DNA of 64,000 nt from Streptomyces sp. SN-593 (lineage in GTDB: Bacteria > Actinomycetota > Actinomycetes > Streptomycetales > Streptomycetaceae): positions 4,439,001-4,503,000 of the forward strand of contig NZ_AP018365.1 of NCBI RefSeq assembly GCF_016756395.1, in the 5' to 3' direction. Shown here in pieces: positions 34,095 to 41,488 of the stretch (position 1 is its first letter; each line of letters opens with the position of its first letter). The translations under genes and the position numbers were made by a program. The notes below the pieces were generated by a model. The model had not been told where the DNA came from, made no database searches, and saw nothing but the letters and a program-made list of their open reading frames with translations.

Positions 34095-34900
34095 ACGGCT
34101 TCTGCTGGACCGCGTTCGCCCAGGGCCTGGGCTGGTCGGCGCTGGCCGCCTTCGGCGTCATGGCGGCCACCTTCGCGGTCGCGCTGGCCAAGGGCGTGCA
34201 CCGGGTGGTCGACGTCGCCTGGGGCGTGGCCTTCACCGCGGTCGCCGTCGCGTCGTACGGGGCATCGGCCGGGCACGGCGACGACGGCCGGCGGCTGCTG
34301 GTCACCGTGGCCACCGCCGTGTGGGGGCTGCGGCTGGCCGCGCACATCGCCCGCCGCGGCCGCGGCCACGGCGAGGATCCGCGCTACGACCGGATGCTCG
34401 CCAAGGCGCCCGGCGGCCGCGCCGCGTACGCGCTGCGCACCGTCTACCTGGTGCAGGGCGCGCTGGTGTGGGTGGTCTCGCTGCCGGTGCAGGCGGCGCA
34501 GTACGTCACCGGGCCGCTCGGCGGCTGGGCGGCGGCCGGCGGCGTGCTGTGGGCGGCCGGACTGGCCTTCGAGGCGGTCGGCGACCACCAGCTCGCCCGC
34601 TTCAAGGCCGACCCCGCGCACCGCGGCCTGATCATGGACCGCGGCCTGTGGTCCTGGACCCGCCACCCCAACTACTTCGGCGACTGCCTGGTGTGGTGGG
34701 GCCTGTACGCGATGGCGTGCGCGAGCTGGCCGTCGGCCGCGGTGTCGGCGCCGTCCCCGCTGCTGATGACCGCCCTGCTGGTCTTCGGCAGCGGGAAGCG
34801 GCTGCTGGAGCGGCAGATGGCCGACCGGCCGGGCTATGCCGAGTACGCCGCCCGCACCAGCGGCTTCCTGCCGCTCCCGCCCCGCCGGACCGGTCCCTAG
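34091..34900 (+). CDS. DUF1295 membrane protein (steroid-reductase-like)
   Basis: 269 residues with about seven hydrophobic helices. RGLWSWTRHPNYFGDCLVWWGLY near residues 190-212 and the Arg-rich end of the last helix are the DUF1295/ICMT-like signature, shared with NADPH-binding steroid 5-alpha-reductase-type enzymes. It is the last gene of the lipid operon (GTGA overlap) and, by analogy with Rv0446c, a constant partner of Cfa-type genes. A role in reducing or exchanging an intermediate in the membrane is plausible but untested. Its TAG stop lies inside the left inverted end of the 173-bp element. Confidence 0.88.
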   Translation: MNGFCWTAFAQGLGWSALAAFGVMAATFAVALAKGVHRVVDVAWGVAFTAVAVASYGASAGHGDDGRRLLVTVATAVWGLRLAAHIARRGRGHGEDPRYDRMLAKAPGGRAAYALRTVYLVQGALVWVVSLPVQAAQYVTGPLGGWAAAGGVLWAAGLAFEAVGDHQLARFKADPAHRGLIMDRGLWSWTRHPNYFGDCLVWWGLYAMACASWPSAAVSAPSPLLMTALLVFGSGKRLLERQMADRPGYAEYAARTSGFLPLPPRRTGP

Positions 34901-35068
34901 GGGCCTGTCCGGCGGATCCTGCCGGGCTCGCGGCGCCCGGCACCGCACCTCCCTGCGTTGTCGAACCACCCACGGACGACCCGGTACGCGGATGCTTCTC
35001 CGCCTTGCGATGCACGGCACCGGACCCCGCGAGCTCGACCGGCACGATCCGCCGGACAGGCCCCTAGG
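34896..35068. mobile_element. MITE-like element with perfect 23-bp inverted ends
   Basis: Bases 34896-34918 (CCTAGGGGCCTGTCCGGCGG and ATC) are the exact reverse complement of 35046-35068. The 127 bases between have no gene. The stop codons (TAG) of both convergent neighbours, DUF1295 and GH25, fall inside the two ends. No target-site duplication is visible. From memory, GATCCGCCGGACAGGCCC-type sequences recur between genes in streptomycetes, which suggests a dispersed non-coding element; it may also work as a bidirectional terminator. Confidence 0.55.
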
Positions 35069-35939
35069 TGTTGTCGGCGAGGTTGCGCAGGCCGCTGACC
35101 GGGCCGTTGAAGTAGTCCTGGTCGCCGGGGAAGGTGCCGGAGTCGGCGTGCTGCCAGAAGCTGTAGAAGGGCCAGCCGGCCGGCAGCGTGCCGACGCTGG
35201 AGGCGTAGCGCGCCACGAACAGCGGGTCGTTGGCGGCGAAGACCGGGGTGTTGCCGGTGCAGCGGGTCCACCAGTCGGTGGTGGAGTAGATGGTCGCCCA
35301 GCGGGTGGTCTTCGCGTGCACCTCGTCGATAAACGCCTTGATCCAGCTGACCATCGCGCTCTTGCCCAGGCCGTAGCAGGCGTCGCCGGAGGGGTACTCG
35401 ATGTCCAGGGCGGGCGGCAGTGTCTGGCCGTCCTTGGACCAGCCGCCGCCGTGCGAGACGAAGTAGTCCGCCTGCGCCTTGCCGCCGGAGCTGTCCGGGC
35501 GGGCGAAGTGGTAGGCGCCGCGGATGAAGCCCGCGTAGTAGGAGTCGGTGTAGTTCGCGTCGAACTTCGGGTCCTTGTAGGTGGTGCCCTCGGTCGCCTT
35601 GATGTACGCGAATCGGGCGCCCTTGCTGTACTGCGCGGGCCAGTCGATGGTGCCCTGCCAGTTGCTCACGTCGAAGCCGGGGGTGCGGGCGACGGCCGTG
35701 GTCCCGGTGGTGGCGGGGGCGGTGCCCGCGCGGCCCTCGTGGGCGGCGATCGACGACCCCATCCAGTCCTTCTCGGGGTGGAGCAGCGCGCCGCGCACGT
35801 GCGGCGCGCCGCCGATCGCGTCGGCCGGTCCCGCCGGCGCGGCCAGCACCCCCGCGAGGGCGACCGCCGTGCATCCGATCGCCAGTGCCGATCTCCGTAC
35901 GCCCGTACGCCCCCGCGCGCCCTGTCCGGCGTCCCGCAT
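35064..35939 (-). CDS. Secreted GH25 lysozyme-like muramidase
   Basis: 291 residues. A signal peptide of about 41 residues (RRSALAIGCTAVALAGVLAA, cut near ADA) is followed by a short linker and a GH25 domain. Asp90 in GFDVSNWQGTIDW and the Asp179-x-Glu181 pair in PPALDIEYP are the conserved active-site acids. It cleaves the MurNAc-GlcNAc bond of peptidoglycan outside the membrane. ATG 35939 is chosen for GGAGG five bases upstream; the ATG at 35951 lies just before this ribosome site. The stop is within the right end of the inverted-repeat element. Only the catalytic domain is present, with no wall-binding repeats. Confidence 0.92.
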   Translation of the reverse strand: MRDAGQGARGRTGVRRSALAIGCTAVALAGVLAAPAGPADAIGGAPHVRGALLHPEKDWMGSSIAAHEGRAGTAPATTGTTAVARTPGFDVSNWQGTIDWPAQYSKGARFAYIKATEGTTYKDPKFDANYTDSYYAGFIRGAYHFARPDSSGGKAQADYFVSHGGGWSKDGQTLPPALDIEYPSGDACYGLGKSAMVSWIKAFIDEVHAKTTRWATIYSTTDWWTRCTGNTPVFAANDPLFVARYASSVGTLPAGWPFYSFWQHADSGTFPGDQDYFNGPVSGLRNLADNT

Positions 35940-36292
35940 GACTGCCTCCATGGGTGTGGCTTTGCTTACCTGATGCCCCATATGACCCATTGGACCAGAG
36001 GTGTGCGGGGCTCCGGCGATGGACGCGCGAGGCATCACGGTCACTCCGAGGCCGCCGTCCGGGGGAGCGGCGCCGGGCAGTTCGGCGCCGCGCGGACGGA
36101 AAAGTCCACGTCAGCGGGGGTGATGCCGGCCGTCTCCGGCTGCGGGCATACCTCCGTACGGGCATATGTGCATACGGTCGTACATCCGGCTCATGTGGAC
36201 ATCCGGACGCGACGGAAGAGGACGCGGGCGGGAGCAGCGCGGGAGGCGGCGGGCGGGGAGGCGACGGGTGGGCGCGGCGGGGTGACGTCCGG
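35940..36292. other. Gene-free region upstream of the lysozyme gene
   Basis: 353 bases. An AT-richer stretch (35965-35995, with CATATG) probably holds the lysozyme promoter. At about 36145-36177 a 16-base unit is imperfectly doubled (GGGCATACCTCCGTAC / GGGCATATGTGCATAC), which could be a regulator site. No gene is visible. Confidence 0.45.
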
Positions 36293-36823
36293 TCAGGCCG
36301 GCGGGCGGCCCATCACGTGGCCGAAGGCGTCGGGGTCCGTGTCGTAGCCGCGCAGCAGCGGGTGGAAGGCCCACGCGCCGGAGTCGCCCCGGGTGAACTC
36401 CGCGAAGGTCGCGGCCGTGGTCGCGCCCAGGCCGTCCAGGTCGCCCTCGGCGAGCACCGTCCAGCCGGTGACGATCTGGTAGCCGGGGGCGGCCACGGCG
36501 CCGAACTCCAGCCGCCCGAAACTCTGCTGGATCATCGCGCCGACCACGACCCTGCGGTAGTCGGTGCTCAGCCGGTCCAGTTCCAGCGTCATCACCTCGT
36601 CGAAGCCGAGGCCCTTGCCGTTCTGGCTGTCCCGGTTGAGCCACATGGTGCCGTCGGGCGCCCTGCTGTCGAAGTGCACGAGATAGGCCGGATCACCCTG
36701 CTCCGCGCCGGCCCGGAAGGTCCCCGCGATCAGGTCCAGGTCACTCGGCGGCGCCCCCAGCGGGCTCGGGTCCCACTTCAGCCGCACCTCGACCCGTTCG
36801 ATCCCCTTGTTGAGGCCGGTCAT
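36293..36823 (-). CDS. TerD-family protein
   Basis: 176 residues, a single TerD domain. The core motifs are VEVRLKWDPSPLG, SDLDLIAGTFRAG, VHFDSRAPDGTMWLNRDSQNGKG and DEVMTLELDRL, which supply the acidic Ca2+ ligands. The C-terminal GDSGAWAFHPLLRGYDTDPDAFGHVMGRPP closes the fold. Ter proteins confer tolerance to tellurite, phage or envelope stress in various bacteria. ATG 36823 follows GGAGG at 6 bases. It is a third ter-type gene in the window, after the TerD-vWA fusion, and stands alone. Confidence 0.88.
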   Translation of the reverse strand: MTGLNKGIERVEVRLKWDPSPLGAPPSDLDLIAGTFRAGAEQGDPAYLVHFDSRAPDGTMWLNRDSQNGKGLGFDEVMTLELDRLSTDYRRVVVGAMIQQSFGRLEFGAVAAPGYQIVTGWTVLAEGDLDGLGATTAATFAEFTRGDSGAWAFHPLLRGYDTDPDAFGHVMGRPPA

Positions 36824-36913
36824 CACATGCCTCCCACCCCGACGCACCGTCGTTGACCACCGTGCTCACCCGATTAACCCCCGCCCGCCGCGGCCTGTCC
36901 ACCGCCCCCGTCG

Positions 36914-36940
36914 CCTTCCGGCCACCCCGTGGCCGGAAGG
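36914..36940 (-). terminator. 12-bp hairpin after the amidohydrolase gene
   Basis: CCTTCCGGCCAC pairs with GTGGCCGGAAGG around CCC, 58 bases beyond the amidohydrolase stop codon on the minus strand. Confidence 0.6.
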
Positions 36941-36997
36941 ACCGGAAAGGACCGGGGACCGGAAGGGGCCCCGGGCCCGGGCTCAGCGGGTCCGGGA

Positions 36998-38083
36998 TCA
37001 GAGGGAGAACAGGCGGGCGGCGTTGTCGTGGCAGACGGCGCGGAGCCAGTCGGTGCCCAGGTCGGCGGTGCGCAGGGCCTCCAGACCGGCGGCGTAGGGG
37101 TGCGGGATGTTGGGGAAGTCGGTGCCGAGCAGGACCTTGTCCTGGAGGGCGGCGAGGCGCGGGAGGGCCGCGCGCGGGAAGGGCGCGTCGGCCTCGGCGA
37201 AGGGGGTGAAGGCCATGGTGGTGTCGAGCATGACGCCCGGGTGGCGTTCGGCGAGGCCGAGGAAGTCCTCGTACTCGGGCATGCCGAGGTGGGCGACGAC
37301 CAGGCGCAGCGCGGGGTGGCGGGCCAGGAGCGCGGCGATCGGGGCGGGGCCGGTGTGGGCGCCGGGCACCGGTCCGGAACCGCAGTGCGTCACCACCGGC
37401 ACCCCCTCCTCGGCGAGCAGCCGCCAGACCGGCTCCAGGTCCGGGTCGTTGGGGTCGAAGCCGCCGACCTGGACGTGGCACTTGAAGACCCGGGTGCCCT
37501 GGGCGAGGGCGCGCCGCACGTCGGCGAGGGCGCCGGGCTCGGCGAAGAAGGTGGCCGTGTGCAGGCAGTCCGGGGTGCGGGCGGCGAAGTCCGCGGCCCA
37601 GTCGTTGAGCCAGCGGGCCATGCCGGCCTTGTGCGGGTAGAGCATGGACGTGAAGGCCCGCACCCCGAAGCCGCGCAGCAGCTCGACCCGGCGCCGCTCC
37701 TCCCACCGGTAGGTGATCGGCCAGGGCCGCCCGACCAGCGGCCCGGCGGCGTCGAAGTACGCCCACACCTTGGCCAGCACCCGCTGCGGCATGAAGTGGG
37801 TGTGGACGTCCACGAGGTGGTCGAGCCCGAGCGAGCGCCGGAACTCCGCGACCTCGCGCCGCTCGGCGGCGGCGTGCTCGGCGTCGGCCCGGTCCGCGTC
37901 GGTGTGCTCGGGGCCGGCCCGGTCCGCGTCGGCCCGCGCCGCCCCTTCCGCCTTGGCCCGTCCGGCCTCCGCCGGGACGGCCGCCGGCCCGCCCGTGCCC
38001 GGCCCGCCCGCGTCCGACCCGGCGCCGCCCACCCTGCCACCGTCCTTCTTCCGTCCGCGTTCCTCCGCCCCCGACCGGGCCAT
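36998..38083 (-). CDS. Amidohydrolase-family (metal-dependent) hydrolase
   Basis: 361 residues. After ~75 disordered residues rich in Ala, Asp and Arg comes an amidohydrolase_2-type TIM barrel. DVHTHFMPQRV carries the first metal-binding His pair, FKCHVQVGGFDPND a mid-barrel His, VVTHCGSGPVPGAH and VVAHLGMPEYEDF further ligands, and LGTDFPNIPHPY the terminal Asp. This resembles the ACMSD/gamma-resorcylate decarboxylase branch rather than urea-type enzymes. It starts 34 bases after the NCS1 permease stop in the same direction, so permease and hydrolase form an operon that may import and degrade a heterocycle or nucleobase-like compound (inference). Confidence 0.85.
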   Translation of the reverse strand: MARSGAEERGRKKDGGRVGGAGSDAGGPGTGGPAAVPAEAGRAKAEGAARADADRAGPEHTDADRADAEHAAAERREVAEFRRSLGLDHLVDVHTHFMPQRVLAKVWAYFDAAGPLVGRPWPITYRWEERRRVELLRGFGVRAFTSMLYPHKAGMARWLNDWAADFAARTPDCLHTATFFAEPGALADVRRALAQGTRVFKCHVQVGGFDPNDPDLEPVWRLLAEEGVPVVTHCGSGPVPGAHTGPAPIAALLARHPALRLVVAHLGMPEYEDFLGLAERHPGVMLDTTMAFTPFAEADAPFPRAALPRLAALQDKVLLGTDFPNIPHPYAAGLEALRTADLGTDWLRAVCHDNAARLFSL

Positions 38084-38117
38084 GGTGCCACGGCCGTCCG
38101 GGGGCCGGCGCGGGGCG

Positions 38118-39557
38118 TCACGCCGTCCCGGTCGCCTCCAGCGACGCGGCCTCCGCCTCGGCCAGTTCGATCTCGGCCGCCACGTCGATGGTGCGGGCGA
38201 GCCACCAGTACAGCAGCCCGGACACCGGCAGGCCGATGAACAGCGAGATGTCCGCGCCGTTCAGCGCCTTGGCCGCGGGCCCGGTGAAGAGGGTGCCGAC
38301 CGAGAAGAACGGCACCATCGCGCCGAAGCCGACCAGGTAGGAGATGATCCCGCGCCACCCCCACCGGCCGTAGACGCCGTGCGGCTTGAAGATCTCCGCG
38401 ATGGCGTAGTGGCCGCGGCGCACCACGTAGTAGTCCATCAGGTTCACCGCGGTCCACGGGATGAACAGGTAGAGCACCAGCAGCAGGAAGTTGTTGAAGT
38501 TCGTCAGGAAGTCGGACGTCGCGGCGAGCGCCCCGGCCAGCGACAGCGCCGCGGTGAGCACGAGCGTCAGCAGCCGCGCGCCGATGGTCGGGCGGATCTT
38601 GCGGACCGAGTCGAACGCGCTGATCAGCGTCAGCGAACCGCCGTACATGTTCAGCGCCGTGACCGAGACCAGGCCGAGCGCCGAGAAGACCAGCACCACC
38701 GCGCCGAAGCCGTCGAAGACCTTGTCGCCGGCCGCGTCGATCGACGCGATGGTGTCGAAGTCCTTGCCCGCCCACGCGGCGAGCAGGCACCCGAGCACCA
38801 TCAGCCACGCGCCGCCGAGCGCCGAGCCGAAGTACGTCCAGTAGAAGGTCCTGCGCACGGTGACGTCCGGCGGCAGGTAGCGGGAGTAGTCCGACACGTA
38901 GATCGCCCAGCTGATCTGGTAGCCGGCCACCACCCCGAACTGCGCCAGGAACGGCGTCCAGCGGAAGCCGCCGAGGTCGAAGGACCCGGCCGGGTAGTGC
39001 AGCGTCACCAGCACCCCGACGGTGAAGACGCCGAAGACGGCCAGGAACACGTAGGTGAGGACCTGCTCGGCGCGGTGGATGACGTCGTACCCGACGAACG
39101 CGACCACCAGCGCGAGCACCGTCACGCCCGCCACCCACCACTTCACCCCGCCGTGCGCGGTGTGGCTCATCGCCTGGCCGGCCAGGATCGTGTTGAAGAC
39201 GTTGAACCCGGCGTACTGCACGTACGCGAACAGCCACACCAGCAGCGCGCCGACGTAGCCGAACTGCGGCCGGGACTGGATCATCTGCGGCAGCCCGAGC
39301 TGCGGCCCCTGCGCGGAGTGGAACGCCATGAAGAACGTGCCCAGCGCGGTGCCCAGCACGATGGATATCAGCGACCAGATCAGGTTCCCGCCGCCGGTGA
39401 TGCTGATCAGGCCGACGGCGAGGGTGGCGATCTGCGCGTTCGACATGAACCACAGCGGGCCCAGGTGCCAGAGTCTGCCGTGCCGCTCGCGCAGGGGGAC
39501 GTAGTCGATCGATCGGACTTCCAGACCCGGTACACGGGGTTGCTCGGTGGTCGTCAC
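38118..39557 (-). CDS. NCS1-family permease (purine/cytosine type)
   Basis: 479 residues, about twelve membrane helices. The early motifs (RHGRLWHLGPLWFMSNAQI), GLPQMIQSRPQFGYVG, and WAIYVSDYSRYLPP near the middle identify the nucleobase:cation symporter-1 family (cytosine permease branch). It takes up nucleobases, hydantoins or vitamins driven by Na+ or H+. GTG 39557 has GGAGG at 4-5 bases. It is upstream of and probably cotranscribed with the amidohydrolase, so its substrate may be what that enzyme uses. An acidic/Ala-rich cytoplasmic tail ends the protein. Confidence 0.92.
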   Translation of the reverse strand: MTTTEQPRVPGLEVRSIDYVPLRERHGRLWHLGPLWFMSNAQIATLAVGLISITGGGNLIWSLISIVLGTALGTFFMAFHSAQGPQLGLPQMIQSRPQFGYVGALLVWLFAYVQYAGFNVFNTILAGQAMSHTAHGGVKWWVAGVTVLALVVAFVGYDVIHRAEQVLTYVFLAVFGVFTVGVLVTLHYPAGSFDLGGFRWTPFLAQFGVVAGYQISWAIYVSDYSRYLPPDVTVRRTFYWTYFGSALGGAWLMVLGCLLAAWAGKDFDTIASIDAAGDKVFDGFGAVVLVFSALGLVSVTALNMYGGSLTLISAFDSVRKIRPTIGARLLTLVLTAALSLAGALAATSDFLTNFNNFLLLVLYLFIPWTAVNLMDYYVVRRGHYAIAEIFKPHGVYGRWGWRGIISYLVGFGAMVPFFSVGTLFTGPAAKALNGADISLFIGLPVSGLLYWWLARTIDVAAEIELAEAEAASLEATGTA

Positions 39558-39631
39558 GCCGCCTCCTGGGGGTTCACCGGCCGTACCCCTCCCTCGTCGT
39601 CGGGGCGGGCGTCGCTGGGCTGGTGACCCTC

Positions 39632-39655
39632 TTTCCGCGGCGGGAACCGCGGAAA
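39632..39655 (-). terminator. 9-bp hairpin after the SDR gene
   Basis: TTTCCGCGG pairs with CCGCGGAAA around CGGGAA, 34 bases beyond the SDR stop codon on the minus strand. Confidence 0.55.
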
Positions 39656-39688
39656 CCGGAAGATCCCCGGGAGGGTTCGGGAGCGGCG

Positions 39689-40657
39689 TCAGGCGTGGCC
39701 GAGCGGGTCGGTCTCGGCGGCGGTCGCGCCGTCGGCGGTGGTGGACTCGCTCAGCTCCCGGTGCTGCTCGTCGGAGGCGAGCAGGGCGCGGCCGGCGGCG
39801 GTGGCGTAGCGGAAGGCGTCGGCGCCGACGAGCAGCCGCAGCGGCGGGTCGGGCAGGGCCACGACGTCGAGGACGAGGCGGGCGACCTTGACCGGGTCGC
39901 TCGCGTTGGTGACCGAGCCGGAGCCGTGCCGGGCCGCCGAGACGCCCACGGTGGGTTCGTACTCCGGCCGCACCGGGTCGATCCGCATCGAGGAGCCGGC
40001 CCAGTCCGTGGACATGCCGCCGGGTTCCAGCACCGTGACCTTGATGCCGAGCGGGGCGACCTCGGCCGCGAGCACCGAGGAGAAGCCGCCGACCGCCCAC
40101 TTCGCGGCCTGGTACGCCGACAGGCCCGGGGTGGCCAGCCGGCCGCCCACGGAGGAGACCTGCACGACGTGGCCCGAGCCCTGCTCGCGCAGCACTGGCA
40201 GCGCCGCCTGGGTGAGCCGGACCACGCCCAGCAGGTTGGTGTCGATCTGCGCGCGGAAGTCGTCGAAGGCGACGTCCTCCACGGCGCCGACGTTGGCGTA
40301 CCCGGCGTTGTTGACCAGCACGTCGAGCCGGCCGAAGCGGTCGACCGCGGTGCGCACCGCGGCCCGGGCCTGGTCGTCGTCGGTTACGTCCAGGGGGACG
40401 ACGGCGAGCCGGTCGCCGTAGCGCGCGGCGAGGTCGTCCAGGGACTTCGGCGAGCGGACGCCGGCCACCACGCGGTGCCCGGCCTCGGCGGCGGCCACCA
40501 CGATCTCCCGGCCCAGCCCGCGGGAGGCCCCGCTGACCAGGAAGACGGCGGAGGCCGGGGCGGCCGCGGCCCCGCCGGCGGCGGACCCGGGGGCGGAAGA
40601 GGGTGCGGACGAGGACGGTGCGGGTGAGGAGGGTGCGGGTGAGGACGGGGACGTCAT
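39689..40657 (-). CDS. Short-chain dehydrogenase/reductase
   Basis: 322 residues. After a ~35-residue Ser/Ala/Pro extension comes a classical SDR: cofactor loop SGASRGLGREI, Asp in PLDVTDDD, NNAG(Y) motif, catalytic Ser in VVQVSSVGGR and Tyr-x3-Lys in SAYQAAKWAVGG. The C-terminus lengthens toward the substrate loop, as in oxidoreductases of the 3-oxoacyl/retinol type. Substrate unknown. It is divergent from a TetR-type regulator, with a shared operator system, so it is most likely that regulator's main target, induced by the compound it acts on. Confidence 0.93.
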   Translation of the reverse strand: MTSPSSPAPSSPAPSSSAPSSAPGSAAGGAAAAPASAVFLVSGASRGLGREIVVAAAEAGHRVVAGVRSPKSLDDLAARYGDRLAVVPLDVTDDDQARAAVRTAVDRFGRLDVLVNNAGYANVGAVEDVAFDDFRAQIDTNLLGVVRLTQAALPVLREQGSGHVVQVSSVGGRLATPGLSAYQAAKWAVGGFSSVLAAEVAPLGIKVTVLEPGGMSTDWAGSSMRIDPVRPEYEPTVGVSAARHGSGSVTNASDPVKVARLVLDVVALPDPPLRLLVGADAFRYATAAGRALLASDEQHRELSESTTADGATAAETDPLGHA

Positions 40658-40677
40658 GGCGGGGCTCCGGTCGGGAG

Positions 40678-40707
40678 AAATTACTGACTAACCGGTTGAT
40701 TAGTAAT
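40678..40707 (-). promoter_or_regulatory. SDR promoter with TetR operator 1 in its spacer
   Basis: On the minus strand TTACTA (40706-40701), 17 bases, TAATTT (40683-40678). The near-palindrome ATTACTGACTAACCGGTTGA followed by TTAGTAAT (40680-40707) covers it; its core ACTAACCGGTTGAT is 40687-40700. A bound repressor would block the SDR promoter. Confidence 0.6.
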
Positions 40708-40732
40708 TCCATGAGACTCCTCGCCCGGCCCT

Positions 40733-40761
40733 TTGTCAACTATCCGGTTAGTCGATAAGCT
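40733..40761 (+). promoter_or_regulatory. TetR-gene leaderless promoter with operator 2
   Basis: TTGTCA (40733-40738), 17 bases, TAAGCT (40756-40761), then 7 bases to the ATG at 40769. ACTATCCGGTTAGT (40739-40752) in the spacer matches the core of operator 1 at most positions, so the regulator should repress itself. Confidence 0.6.
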
Positions 40762-40768
40762 GGGTGCC

Positions 40769-41335
40769 ATGACCAGGGATGCGGAGGCGACCCGCCGCCG
40801 GCTGCTGCGCGCGGCGACCGAGGAGTTCGCCGCGTACGGCATCGCGGGAGCCCGGGTGGACCGGATCGCCGCCGCGGCGCAGAGCAACAAGGCGCAGATC
40901 TACCACTACTTCGGCAGCAAGGACGGCCTGTTCGACGCCGTCTTCGACGCCATGTGCCGCGAGACCGTGGACGCGGTGCCGATCGACCCGGCGGACCTGC
41001 CCGGGTACGCCGGCCGGCTCTTCGACTCCTACGAGGAGCGGCCCTGGGTGCAGCGCCTCGCGACCTGGTACCGGCTGGAGCGGGCCGGCAGCGGGACGCT
41101 GATCGCGGTGGTGACCGAGAGCAACGCGGCGAAGATCGACGCGGTCGCCGGGGCGCAGCGCGACGGCCTGCTGCCCACCCGGTTCAGCGCGGAGGAACTG
41201 CTCGGGCTGGTGCTGCACCTGTCGGGCTTCTGGAGTGCCAACACCCCGGAGTTCGACGCGCGGCTGGCCGGACAGGGGGCGGTGCGGCGGCGGAAGGTGG
41301 TCACGGACGCGGTGGCGGCGCTGATCGCGGGGTGA
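40769..41335 (+). CDS. TetR-family regulator
   Basis: 188 residues. The N-terminal helix-turn-helix is clear: TRRRLLRAATEEFAAYGIAG, then VDRIAAAAQSNKAQIYHYFGSKDGLF. The C-terminal ligand domain (TetR_C type, starting around PADLPGYAGRLFDSYEER) is not specific enough to predict an inducer. ATG at 40769 fits the leaderless promoter; an earlier in-frame GTG at 40733 would be part of the -35 element. Two matching operators lie between it and the divergent SDR gene, so it very likely represses both. Confidence 0.93.
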   Translation: MTRDAEATRRRLLRAATEEFAAYGIAGARVDRIAAAAQSNKAQIYHYFGSKDGLFDAVFDAMCRETVDAVPIDPADLPGYAGRLFDSYEERPWVQRLATWYRLERAGSGTLIAVVTESNAAKIDAVAGAQRDGLLPTRFSAEELLGLVLHLSGFWSANTPEFDARLAGQGAVRRRKVVTDAVAALIAG

Positions 41336-41454
41336 GGGGCGAGGGCGGCCGCGAGCGGACCGGCCGCCGCCGGCGCGCGTGCCGCCTGCCACGGGCTCAC
41401 CAATTGCCCTTTTCGGAGCGGAAGTTGGGAACCGGCCAAGGTCGTACTCGCGGG

Positions 41455-41482
41455 TAGACTTCCGGCCCGCCGTGCCTACGAT
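41455..41482 (+). promoter_or_regulatory. Leaderless promoter of the SCO6745-type gene
   Basis: TAGACT (41455-41460), 16 bases, TACGAT (41477-41482), then 6 bases to the ATG at 41489 with no ribosome site. Both hexamers are close to the housekeeping consensus. Confidence 0.55.
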
Positions 41483-41488
41483 GGCCGC

